Shown: piece by piece, positions 1 to 6,270 of the stretch
Layout: the number at the start of each line of letters is the position of its first letter
Position numbering within the stretch: the stretch's first letter is position 1
Source: an uncultured Ruminococcus sp.
Lineage (GTDB): Bacteria; Bacillota; Clostridia; Oscillospirales; Ruminococcaceae
Length of the DNA stretch: 8,072 bases
NCBI GenBank assembly: GCA_947177375.1
Contig: CAMWUF010000026.1
Coordinates: forward strand, 1-8,072
Reading direction: 5' to 3'
Notes under the pieces: generated by a model
The model's database searches: none
What the model was told of the DNA's origin: nothing
Seen by the model: the letters and a program-made list of their open reading frames with translations, nothing else
Position numbers and translations under genes: made by a program

Positions 1-221
1 ATATTTTATATGGCGAATTTATAATATATAGAATTGCAAAAGATTTAAGCATAAAATGGGAGTTTTCGGGCAGAGATATATTTGTGAGGTATGAAGGAAA
101 TGCCCCTGCATTTATTATGAAAAAAGACAGAATATGCCTTTATGATTTTGAAGATAATTATTATGAGATTGATTATAACGGAAAATTGATTCTTGACAAG
201 CCTAGAATTCCAGTTTCTTAA
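1..221 (+). CDS. C-terminal end of an unrecognised protein (5' partial)
   Basis: An open frame begins at base 3 and runs without interruption to the TAA at 219-221, giving the last 72 residues of a protein whose start lies left of the window. I do not recognise the family. The visible part alternates hydrophobic and aromatic residues with short turns, for example ICLYDFEDNYYEIDYNGKL, which suggests a beta-strand-rich fold. The YEIDYNGKLILDK segment resembles one blade of a PQQ-type beta-propeller, but a single blade is too little to call. No cysteine- or histidine-rich motif and no membrane segment is visible. The only internal ATG in frame (117) would leave 34 residues and has no convincing ribosome binding site, so continuation beyond the left edge is much more likely. 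It is followed directly by an intrinsic terminator and converges on the minus-strand spoIID-like gene. Confidence 0.7.
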   Translation, partial: ILYGEFIIYRIAKDLSIKWEFSGRDIFVRYEGNAPAFIMKKDRICLYDFEDNYYEIDYNGKLILDKPRIPVS

Positions 222-234
222 CTGGAATTTTTTT
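205..234 (+). terminator. Intrinsic terminator of the 5' partial gene, overlapping its stop codon
   Basis: AATTCCAGTT (206-215) and AACTGGAATT (220-229) are perfect reverse complements and form a 10-bp stem with a TCTT loop. A possible extra G-U pair joins 205 and 230. The 3' arm runs straight into a T tract (228-234). The TAA stop (219-221) starts in the loop and ends in the 3' arm. The T tract is on the plus-strand 3' side only; read on the minus strand, the hairpin is followed by CTAGGC and not by T residues. It should therefore stop plus-strand transcription and not serve the convergent spoIID-like gene. Confidence 0.85.
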
Positions 235-286
235 AGTTATAAAATTTTTGAACAGGTATTATGTTATAATAATAACAGTAAAAAAG

Positions 287-1309
287 TTAAACAGTTTTCA
301 AAATGGTATCAGGATAATAATAAGCCAAGATTTCCCTATAGGTAAGTCCTTGTAGAGCCATTGCATTCGCTCCGTATTGGCTTAAGCCGACACCATGCCC
401 ATAGCCTTTGGTTGTGAAAATGAAATTTTTATCTTGATAAGTGATTTCAAAACAGGCGGAACGCAAAGAAAAAATAGTTCTTAATTCTTGTCCTGTAAAA
501 ATGCTTGTGCCAACAGGAATTTGCAGAACCGTCCCAGCATCGGAATAAGTCGGTTCGCCGAACCAATGTTCTGTATCTGTACCCAGTATTAAACCAGTAT
601 GTGCAGAAGTTAATAATTCCTGCACTTGTTCTGAAGAATAAGAAATTTCTTGTTGATATTTTGGTGCGGATATATCAGAGCTACTATCAACGGATTGCAA
701 ATAGGCTACTTCACTACCCCAAACATTTTGAGCAGATTCTGTTTTACCGCTTGACATTGCATGAAATGCGGCGATAATTGGCTCATTGTCATAAAATAAA
801 ATTTCTGGAAGAACAGCATCAACTATATTACAGAGCTTTTCATAGTAAGTATTAAAATTTTCGCCATAAAGTTCTTGTAATTGTTGTTTTGTATAGAAAG
901 CCTGATATTGATTCGGGTCATTAGAAAAATCAGCTCCGTTTAAATCGGTGCGATTTTCGGCAAGAATTACTTGTCGTTCTGCATAAGTATGTGCTGCAAC
1001 AGCCTGTGCTTTTAGTGCTTCCGTTTCAAAAGAAACAGGCATTTCTGCACCAACTGCACCAATGATATAATCACGCACAGGAACTTCTAAAATTTCATTA
1101 CTAGTAATATCTAATACATGATAAACTTGATTTTCTAAATTTTCTATATTAGAATTATCTTGTTCTGTAGGATTTTCTGAAGTTTCTGAAATTTCTGTGT
1201 TAGATTTCTCCTGTGCAGAAGTTTTCGGCGAAATCATCATTGCAGGAATCAAAGGCATTGCAGTAAATACTAAGCATAATATGCTGTAAATGCAAAATTT
1301 CTTTTTCAT
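287..1309 (-). CDS. spoIID: SpoIID/LytB-family peptidoglycan lytic transglycosylase
   Basis: This 340-residue protein matches the SpoIID family, membrane-anchored lytic transglycosylases that cut glycan strands after amidase removal of stem peptides and drive engulfment during sporulation. Residues 1-32 form a positively charged start (MKKK) plus a hydrophobic segment, a signal anchor or signal peptide. Residues 33-60 are a Ser/Glu/Asn/Gln-rich linker. The catalytic domain follows: YIIGAVGAEMPVSFE (81-95) with likely catalytic Glu89, EALKAQAVAAHTYA (97-110), SSGKTESAQNVWG (186-198), and the C-terminal KGYGHGVGLSQYGA (301-314). The start is fixed by AGGAGG (plus-strand 1319-1324) nine bases upstream. 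It is transcribed away from the citrate synthase and lies alone, without amidase or spoIIQ neighbours here. The symbol is by family: spoIID itself or a paralogue such as LytB cannot be separated from sequence alone. The Cys and His residues that I recall binding zinc in the C. difficile protein appear to be missing. I see no clear terminator downstream on the minus strand and no convincing sigma-E promoter. Confidence 0.9.
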   Translation of the reverse strand: MKKKFCIYSILCLVFTAMPLIPAMMISPKTSAQEKSNTEISETSENPTEQDNSNIENLENQVYHVLDITSNEILEVPVRDYIIGAVGAEMPVSFETEALKAQAVAAHTYAERQVILAENRTDLNGADFSNDPNQYQAFYTKQQLQELYGENFNTYYEKLCNIVDAVLPEILFYDNEPIIAAFHAMSSGKTESAQNVWGSEVAYLQSVDSSSDISAPKYQQEISYSSEQVQELLTSAHTGLILGTDTEHWFGEPTYSDAGTVLQIPVGTSIFTGQELRTIFSLRSACFEITYQDKNFIFTTKGYGHGVGLSQYGANAMALQGLTYREILAYYYPDTILKTV

Positions 1310-1336
1310 GAAAAAAATCCTCCTGATTCGGTTTTT

Positions 1337-1354
1337 GTAATTTAATTATGTTAC
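1337..1354. promoter_or_regulatory. Imperfect 18-bp dyad, candidate operator
   Basis: The sequence has the form GTAA-nn-TAATTA-nn-TTAC. Fourteen of 18 positions are symmetric around the centre. It ends two bases before the -35 box of the citrate synthase promoter and sits between two divergent genes, a usual place for a transcription factor site. Short AT-rich palindromes arise often by chance in DNA of this composition, so this is a suggestion from position and symmetry only. Confidence 0.3.
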
Positions 1355-1356
1355 TC

Positions 1357-1385
1357 TTGACTTGCCATTAAAAAAATGTTATAAT
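1357..1385 (+). promoter_or_regulatory. Sigma-A type promoter of the citrate synthase gene run
   Basis: The -35 box is TTGACT (1357-1362) and the -10 box is a consensus TATAAT (1380-1385), separated by exactly 17 bases. TG at 1377-1378 followed by one base adds an extended -10 element. Transcription should start near 1392, leaving an untranslated leader of about 38 bases that holds the ribosome binding site (AAAGGAGG, 1413-1420). No leader hairpin or riboswitch is apparent. It is the strongest promoter seen in the window and could serve all six downstream genes. Confidence 0.85.
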
Positions 1386-1429
1386 GAGTATGCAATAAAA
1401 ATTAATAAAATCAAAGGAGGCAAAATTTC

Positions 1430-2791
1430 ATGAGTAAAATATTTTCAAATGCTGATATGCAAAATTTATGCGAGGAATTGAAAAAAAATTCCGCTATTGA
1501 CCAGCAATTATATCATAAATTTCATATAAAACGGGGTTTGCGTAGAAGTGACGGCACAGGCGTTCTTGCAGGGATTACAAATATTTGTAATGTACATGGA
1601 TATCTTGTCAATGAGGGAGAAGTTGAACCAATTCCAGGAGAATTAATTTATAGAGGATATACTATCTATGATTTAGTACGCAATGCCGAAAAAGAAAATC
1701 GTTTCGGCTATGAGGAAACAGCATATTTATTATTATTTGGCAAATTGCCTACAAAAGATGAGTTAGACGCATTTCATCATTATTTGTCCATGCATAGAGA
1801 ATTACCCTCTGGATTTGTAGTAGATATGATGATGAAAGCTCCGTCACAGAATATTATGAATAAATTAGCAAGGTCTATTTTAGCATTATATTCTTATTAT
1901 GAATCAGAATGTGAACAGACAAATTTAGAACAGGAATTAAAAACAGCCATTAATTTAATTGCCAAATTGCCAATTATTATGGTAAATGCCTATCAGGTAA
2001 AACGTAAGCATTTTGATAATCAGACATTGTTTATGCACCCATTAAGACCAAATGAAAGCACAGCAGAAACGATTTTATCTATGCTCAGACCAGATAGAAA
2101 ATATACACAGGAAGAAGCACAATTATTAGATTGCTTATTAATGTTGCATGCTGAACATGGTGGCGGTAATAATTCTACGTTTACATGCAGAGTATTAACT
2201 TCTTCTGGAACAGATGCATATTCTGCTTATTCTTCAGCAGTATGTGCATTAAAAGGCTCAAAACATGGCGGTGCAAATATTAAAGTTTCCGCTATGCTGG
2301 AAGATTTCAAAGCAAATGTGAAACATTGGGATAACGAAGGCGAAGTTGCAGATTATATCAAGAAAATTTTAAATAAACAAGCTGGTGACGGCAGTGGCTT
2401 AATTTACGGCATGGGACATGCAGTTTATACACTTTCTGACCCAAGAGCCGTTATTTTAAAGAAAAAAGCATTTAAACTTGCGGAAGGCAAAGAAATTGAA
2501 GCAGAATTTCATTTGTTAGATACTATCGAAAGATTAACACCAGTTTTAATGAAACAAGAACGGGGCATTGAAAAAACAGTTTGTGCCAATGTAGATATGT
2601 ACTCTGGTCTGGTATACAGAATGCTGAAAATTCCAGAAGATTTATACACGCCATTATTCGCTGTGTCACGTATGGCAGGTTGGTCTGCACATCGTATGGA
2701 AGAATTACTGACTGGCGGAAGAATTATCCGTCCAGCCTATAAAGCTTTGCCTAAGAAAAAGCAGTATGTTCCAATTGCTGAGAGAATATAA
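1430..2791 (+). CDS. gltA: Citrate synthase (Si type)
   Basis: The enzyme condenses acetyl-CoA with oxaloacetate to citrate in the cytoplasm. In anaerobic Clostridia this mostly feeds 2-oxoglutarate and glutamate synthesis. The protein has 453 residues, within the family range. By motif alignment with pig citrate synthase, the catalytic set is complete: His279 in GSKHGGAN (His274), His330 in GMGHAVYT (His320), and Asp389 in NVDMYSG (Asp375). Oxaloacetate-binding residues also match: His243 in LHAEHGGG, Arg339 in SDPRA, Arg414 in AVSRMAG and Arg434 in RIIRPAY. The N-terminal part shows the family pattern GELIYRGYTIYDLV (70-83). The ATG lies nine bases after AAAGGAGG. The 3' end overlaps the next gene by 26 bases. 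A 2-methylcitrate synthase activity cannot be excluded from sequence, but no prpB or prpD neighbour is present. The gltA symbol is used by function; citZ is the Bacillus equivalent. Confidence 0.95.
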   Translation: MSKIFSNADMQNLCEELKKNSAIDQQLYHKFHIKRGLRRSDGTGVLAGITNICNVHGYLVNEGEVEPIPGELIYRGYTIYDLVRNAEKENRFGYEETAYLLLFGKLPTKDELDAFHHYLSMHRELPSGFVVDMMMKAPSQNIMNKLARSILALYSYYESECEQTNLEQELKTAINLIAKLPIIMVNAYQVKRKHFDNQTLFMHPLRPNESTAETILSMLRPDRKYTQEEAQLLDCLLMLHAEHGGGNNSTFTCRVLTSSGTDAYSAYSSAVCALKGSKHGGANIKVSAMLEDFKANVKHWDNEGEVADYIKKILNKQAGDGSGLIYGMGHAVYTLSDPRAVILKKKAFKLAEGKEIEAEFHLLDTIERLTPVLMKQERGIEKTVCANVDMYSGLVYRMLKIPEDLYTPLFAVSRMAGWSAHRMEELLTGGRIIRPAYKALPKKKQYVPIAERI

Positions 2792-4100
2792 AAAATTTGG
2801 ATTTTTATTTTTGTTTTTGTGGTTCTGTACAGGTTGTTCGATTGGCATTAATGTAGATACTATGCTGACACCGCCAAAGTTAAGCGGTGAACAAGAGCAG
2901 ATTTATCAGGCTTTACAAGAGACTGTCGGCACGGGAATCAGATTAAAATATCCCAAAAGTGGAAGTTATTTGTCAGCATTTATTATTTCAGATATTGATG
3001 CTGATGAAAGTGATGAGGCAATTGTTTTTTATGAAAAAAATAATATGCCAGTGACTGACAGCGGTCTGAGAATTAATATTTTAGATAAAGTAGATAATCA
3101 TTGGCAGTCTATTTGCGATAGAGAAGCAGAGGGTTCAGAAATTGAAAAAGTTGTGATTTCTAAATTAGGCAACAGTGAAAAAATGAATCTTATTGTTGGC
3201 TATAGTACAGCGAATCAATCAGAAAAATATATTTCTGTGTATGCCTATGAAAATCATTATTTAGAACAAACACTAAAACATAGTTATGCATTATTTGATA
3301 TTGCCCAGACTGACAAAGACGAAAATCCAGATTTAATATTATTAGGTGCAGTAAGTGCATCTGAACCTGCTTATACGGCTGTATATTGCCTTGCAGAAGA
3401 TGGCATGTATCATGAATATAAATATAGATTTGCTGACCATTATACAGATTATCATCAGTTGATTTATGGAAATTTATCTGACGGCAGAACGGCTTTATAT
3501 ATTGACGCTGCAACAGGAACTTCTAATATTCAGACAGAAATTTTATGTCTGGAAGAAATACAGGGAGAATTGCAATTAGTAAATTTATTACAACGCTGCG
3601 GAAAAAATGCCGAAGAAACAGTCAGACGTGCTGGATTATCCTGCATGGATATTGACCATGATAATATTCCAGAAATTCCAGTACAGACTGTATTTTCAGG
3701 CTATGAAACTGTTGCAGAATCTGAACAGATACGGCAGACAAATTGGTTTATGATGCAGGATAATATTATTTTCAGAGAATATTGCAGTTATTATAATGCC
3801 AATGACGGCTATGTATTTTTATTGCCTGAATCATGGCAGGAGCATGTGACTGTTATCAAAGATACAACGGAAAATGAAATTCAGTTCTGTGTGTATCAGG
3901 GCGAATGGCAGGAAGAAATGCCAGTTTTATTAAGAATTTATATTGCTTATGATGAAGCTGACAGAGATGACCATTTAGGCAATGGCTATCAGTTATTGCA
4001 TACCAAAGGCACAGCAAGTTGTTTAGTAAAACCAGAAGAAAATCAAGATTTGTCATTGACAATCGGAGATTTATTATTATGTTTTCAGTTTTTAGATTAA
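2766..4100 (+). CDS. Unrecognised lipoprotein with three acidic propeller-like repeats
   Basis: I do not recognise this 444-residue protein as a named family. Residues 1-24 look like a lipoprotein signal: charged MFQLLREYKK, a Phe/Leu/Trp core, then CTGC with Cys24 as the probable lipidated residue (Cys at -3 instead of the usual Leu). It should be anchored on the outer face of the membrane. Three spaced Asp-rich segments, DIDADESDEA (76-85), DIAQTDKDENPDL (178-190) and DIDHDNIPEI (295-304), resemble the calcium-loop pattern of FG-GAP/VCBS-type beta-propeller repeats, each flanked by beta-strand-like sequence. A C-terminal part beginning NDGYVFLLPESWQE (346-359) resembles a separate beta-rich domain seen in clostridial exported proteins. 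The ATG lies inside the citrate synthase gene (26-base overlap, +1 frame) with no clear ribosome binding site, so translation is probably coupled; the exact start is uncertain. It precedes a two-component system by 36 bases and could be a sensing partner or a target of it (inference). Confidence 0.8.
   Translation: MFQLLREYKKFGFLFLFLWFCTGCSIGINVDTMLTPPKLSGEQEQIYQALQETVGTGIRLKYPKSGSYLSAFIISDIDADESDEAIVFYEKNNMPVTDSGLRINILDKVDNHWQSICDREAEGSEIEKVVISKLGNSEKMNLIVGYSTANQSEKYISVYAYENHYLEQTLKHSYALFDIAQTDKDENPDLILLGAVSASEPAYTAVYCLAEDGMYHEYKYRFADHYTDYHQLIYGNLSDGRTALYIDAATGTSNIQTEILCLEEIQGELQLVNLLQRCGKNAEETVRRAGLSCMDIDHDNIPEIPVQTVFSGYETVAESEQIRQTNWFMMQDNIIFREYCSYYNANDGYVFLLPESWQEHVTVIKDTTENEIQFCVYQGEWQEEMPVLLRIYIAYDEADRDDHLGNGYQLLHTKGTASCLVKPEENQDLSLTIGDLLLCFQFLD
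4056..4083 (+). promoter_or_regulatory. Weak candidate internal promoter before the response regulator
   Basis: A perfect TTGACA (4056-4061) is followed after 16 bases by TATGTT (4078-4083), which matches the -10 consensus at four of six positions. Transcription would start near 4090, just before the stop codon of the lipoprotein gene and upstream of the response regulator's ribosome binding site. The -10 box is poor and the sequence also codes for the lipoprotein C-terminus, so this may be coincidence. Confidence 0.25.
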
Positions 4101-4112
4101 ATTTAGATTAAA
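4091..4112. repeat. Perfect 11-bp tandem duplication at the lipoprotein stop codon
   Basis: TTTAGATTAAA occurs twice head to tail, at 4091-4101 and 4102-4112. The first copy codes for the last residues and the TAA stop (4098-4100) of the lipoprotein; the second lies in the 36-base gap before the response regulator. It looks like a slippage duplication. A regulatory role as a direct-repeat site is possible, but nothing else supports it. Confidence 0.6.
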
Positions 4113-4136
4113 ATCAGTTAGGAGGGCAAAGTTTTT

Positions 4137-4838
4137 ATGAGACGTATTCTTGTATGCGAAGATGAAGATGTCATTCGGGATTGCATTGTGATTAATTTAA
4201 AACGTGCGGGCTATGATGTGATTGATGTCAATTGTGGTGAAAATGCATTACAGAAATTTGAGGAAGAAAACGGCAATTTTGATATTGTATTGCTGGATAT
4301 TATGATGCCTGGAATTGATGGATTTACTGTTTGTAAAAAATTAAGAGAAAAAAGCTCTACACTGGGAATTATTATGCTGACTGCCAGAACACAGGAAATG
4401 GATAAAGTCAGTGGCTTAATGATTGGTGCAGATGATTATATTACAAAGCCTTTTTCATTGTCAGAATTAACTGCCAGAGTAGATGCGATTTATAGACGTG
4501 TCTGTATGAGTTTTATTCATGATGAAAAAAGCCCTGTGATTGAATCAGGACCTTTTACGCTAAATTTAAAAATTCGGACAGTTGCCAAAAATGGTGTGCC
4601 AATTGATTTGACACAAGTCGAATATCAGATTCTGGAATATTTCATTAATAATAAAAATACGGCTCTTGACAGAGCAAGTATTTTAAATCATATCTGGGGT
4701 GAAAATTATTATGGAGATTATAAAATTGTAGACGTGAATATTCGCAGAATCAGATTAAAAATAGAAGATGAGCCTTCTAATCCACAATATATTGTGACAA
4801 TTTGGGGCTATGGCTATAAATGGAATGATAAAATTTAA
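4137..4838 (+). CDS. OmpR/PhoB-family response regulator
   Basis: This 233-residue cytoplasmic protein is the DNA-binding partner of the histidine kinase that follows. The receiver domain spans about residues 1-120: acidic pocket Glu8/Asp9 in CEDED, phospho-acceptor Asp54 in VLLDIMMPG, switch Thr82 in MLTAR, and conserved Lys104 in ITKPF. The winged-helix effector domain spans about 136-231, with LTQVEYQILEYF (158-169), the recognition-helix region VDVNIRRIRLKIE (198-210) and the wing TIWGYGYKW (221-229). The length is normal for the family and all key residues are present, so it should be phosphorylation-competent. The ATG lies ten bases after AGGAGGG (4120-4126), a strong ribosome binding site. 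Its 3' end overlaps the kinase gene by 29 bases, the usual tight coupling of such pairs. Its target and signal cannot be read from the sequence; autoregulation of this gene run is a possibility only. Confidence 0.95.
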   Translation: MRRILVCEDEDVIRDCIVINLKRAGYDVIDVNCGENALQKFEEENGNFDIVLLDIMMPGIDGFTVCKKLREKSSTLGIIMLTARTQEMDKVSGLMIGADDYITKPFSLSELTARVDAIYRRVCMSFIHDEKSPVIESGPFTLNLKIRTVAKNGVPIDLTQVEYQILEYFINNKNTALDRASILNHIWGENYYGDYKIVDVNIRRIRLKIEDEPSNPQYIVTIWGYGYKWNDKI

Positions 4839-6258
4839 AGCAAAACTTGCAGAACAGTTTCCCAAAAAAAGAACCATTACACAACGTTGGATTACGAATA
4901 ATCTTGCTGTGATTGTGTTAGTTATGATTGTTGTTGTATTAATATTTATTTATGCAATGCAAAGTTTTTATTATACTAGTGCAAGGCAAAGTCTGACAAG
5001 TGAATTAACTTCGGTTGTGAATTTATTAAGCCGTTATGCACAGGATTCAGAAACAAATTTATATTCTGAAATGCGTGGGACGTTTGAAAGCTTTTCTGCA
5101 AAAGACAAAATGGAACTTATGGCTGTGAATTCAAAAGGCAGAGTTATTTTGACTTCGTCAGGATTTTCACCAGCTTCTGATACAGCCATTCCAGATTATG
5201 AAAATTTATTAAACGGCGGTGACGGTTACTGGATTGGCAAAGCCGAAAATCAAGAAAAAATTATGGCTGTTTGTATGGATATTTCGGCTTTTAGTTCAGA
5301 ATATTATGCCGTTCGGGTTGTCTGTTCTCTCACAGAAGTAGATAAAAGCATTGGAACTATGATTATTTCAGCGATTATTATCTGTGCGATTATTATATTA
5401 ATGCTAGTGCTAACAGGCATTTATTTTGTCGGCAGTATTATTAAGCCTATTATGCAATTAAGTACAACTGCTGGAAAATTCGCAAAAGGTGATTTTTCAT
5501 TTCGGATTAAATATCATAATAATGATGAAATCGGCGATTTGTGCAATGCTATTAATCATATGGCAGATGAGTTATCTACAGCAGAAGAAATGAAAAATGA
5601 ATTTATTTCATCTGTGTCACATGAATTGCGAACGCCTCTGACAGCAATTAAAGGCTGGGCGGAAACAATTTGTATGGCTGAAAATGACCCTGAAACTGTT
5701 CAGAAAGGTATGAATGTGATTGTAAACGAAACAACCAGATTAACCCAAATGGTAGAAGAATTATTAGACTTTTCAAGAATGCAGAGCGGGCATTTTAAAC
5801 TGGAAAAAGCAACAATGGATATACTTGCAGAATTAGGTGATGCTGTATTAATTTACATGAATAAAGCCACACAAGACCAGATTTCTATTGCTTATGATGA
5901 ACCTGAAATGTTGCCATTTGTCTATGGTGATAAAAATAAAATTCGGCAAGTATTTATTAATATTATTGACAATGCAATTAAATATTCTGATGCAGGCGGT
6001 CATGTGCAGATTACAGCAGAAGAATTTCAGGGCAATATTCGGGTTTGCGTATCAGACAGCGGTTGTGGTATTAAAGAATCTGATTTGCCGAAAATTAAAA
6101 CAAAATTTTATAAAGCAAATCATACCCGCAGAGGTTCGGGCATTGGTCTTGCTGTTGCAGATGAAATTATTACTGCACATGGCGGAACACTGGATATTAA
6201 AAGTCAGGAAGGCGTTGGGACAACGGTTATTATTACATTACCACCTGAACATGCATAA
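4810..6258 (+). CDS. Sensor histidine kinase with extracellular domain and HAMP
   Basis: A 482-residue membrane kinase that should sense an outside signal and phosphorylate the response regulator encoded just upstream. Transmembrane segment 1 is at about 32-50 and segment 2 at about 184-208, enclosing an extracellular domain of about 130 residues with MAVNSKGRVILTSS (104-117), suggestive of a PAS/Cache-like sensor fold. HAMP follows (about 208-260), then the dimerisation and phosphoacceptor helix SVSHELRTPLTAIKGW with His271. The ATP-binding domain shows the N box INIIDNAIKYS (Asn384, Asn388), the G1 box DSGCGI (416-421) and the G2 box GSGIGLAV (442-449). The ATP lid is short, with KFYKANHTRRGSG in place of the common FERFYR form. 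The chosen ATG overlaps the regulator gene by 29 bases in the +1 frame. Only a GGGG (4804-4807) lies before it, too close for a good ribosome binding site; the ATG at 4825 (Met6) is an alternative. Signal identity is unknown. Confidence 0.94.
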   Translation: MAINGMIKFKAKLAEQFPKKRTITQRWITNNLAVIVLVMIVVVLIFIYAMQSFYYTSARQSLTSELTSVVNLLSRYAQDSETNLYSEMRGTFESFSAKDKMELMAVNSKGRVILTSSGFSPASDTAIPDYENLLNGGDGYWIGKAENQEKIMAVCMDISAFSSEYYAVRVVCSLTEVDKSIGTMIISAIIICAIIILMLVLTGIYFVGSIIKPIMQLSTTAGKFAKGDFSFRIKYHNNDEIGDLCNAINHMADELSTAEEMKNEFISSVSHELRTPLTAIKGWAETICMAENDPETVQKGMNVIVNETTRLTQMVEELLDFSRMQSGHFKLEKATMDILAELGDAVLIYMNKATQDQISIAYDEPEMLPFVYGDKNKIRQVFINIIDNAIKYSDAGGHVQITAEEFQGNIRVCVSDSGCGIKESDLPKIKTKFYKANHTRRGSGIGLAVADEIITAHGGTLDIKSQEGVGTTVIITLPPEHA

Positions 6259-6270
6259 AGGAGCGATAAC

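Noticed and set aside
263..276. Inverted repeat GTTAT-AATA-ATAAC as a terminator for the spoIID-like gene
   Set aside because: The stem is only five AT-rich pairs and no T tract follows it on the minus strand.
505..777. Open frame of 90 codons on the plus strand inside the spoIID-like gene
   Set aside because: It is antisense to a well-supported gene, has no ribosome binding site and its product has no recognisable feature.
1171..1185. CodY-like box (GATTTTCTGAAGTTT)
   Set aside because: Three mismatches to the 15-base consensus, and it lies inside the repetitive Ser/Glu linker codons of the spoIID-like gene, far from a promoter.
1386..1429. Riboswitch or attenuator in the citrate synthase leader
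   Set aside because: The predicted leader is only about 38 bases, A-rich and without a stable hairpin.
3190..4062. Two minus-strand open frames (3190-3513 and 3856-4062) within the lipoprotein gene
   Set aside because: Both are antisense shadows with no ribosome binding site; the plus-strand lipoprotein has a coherent signal peptide and repeats.
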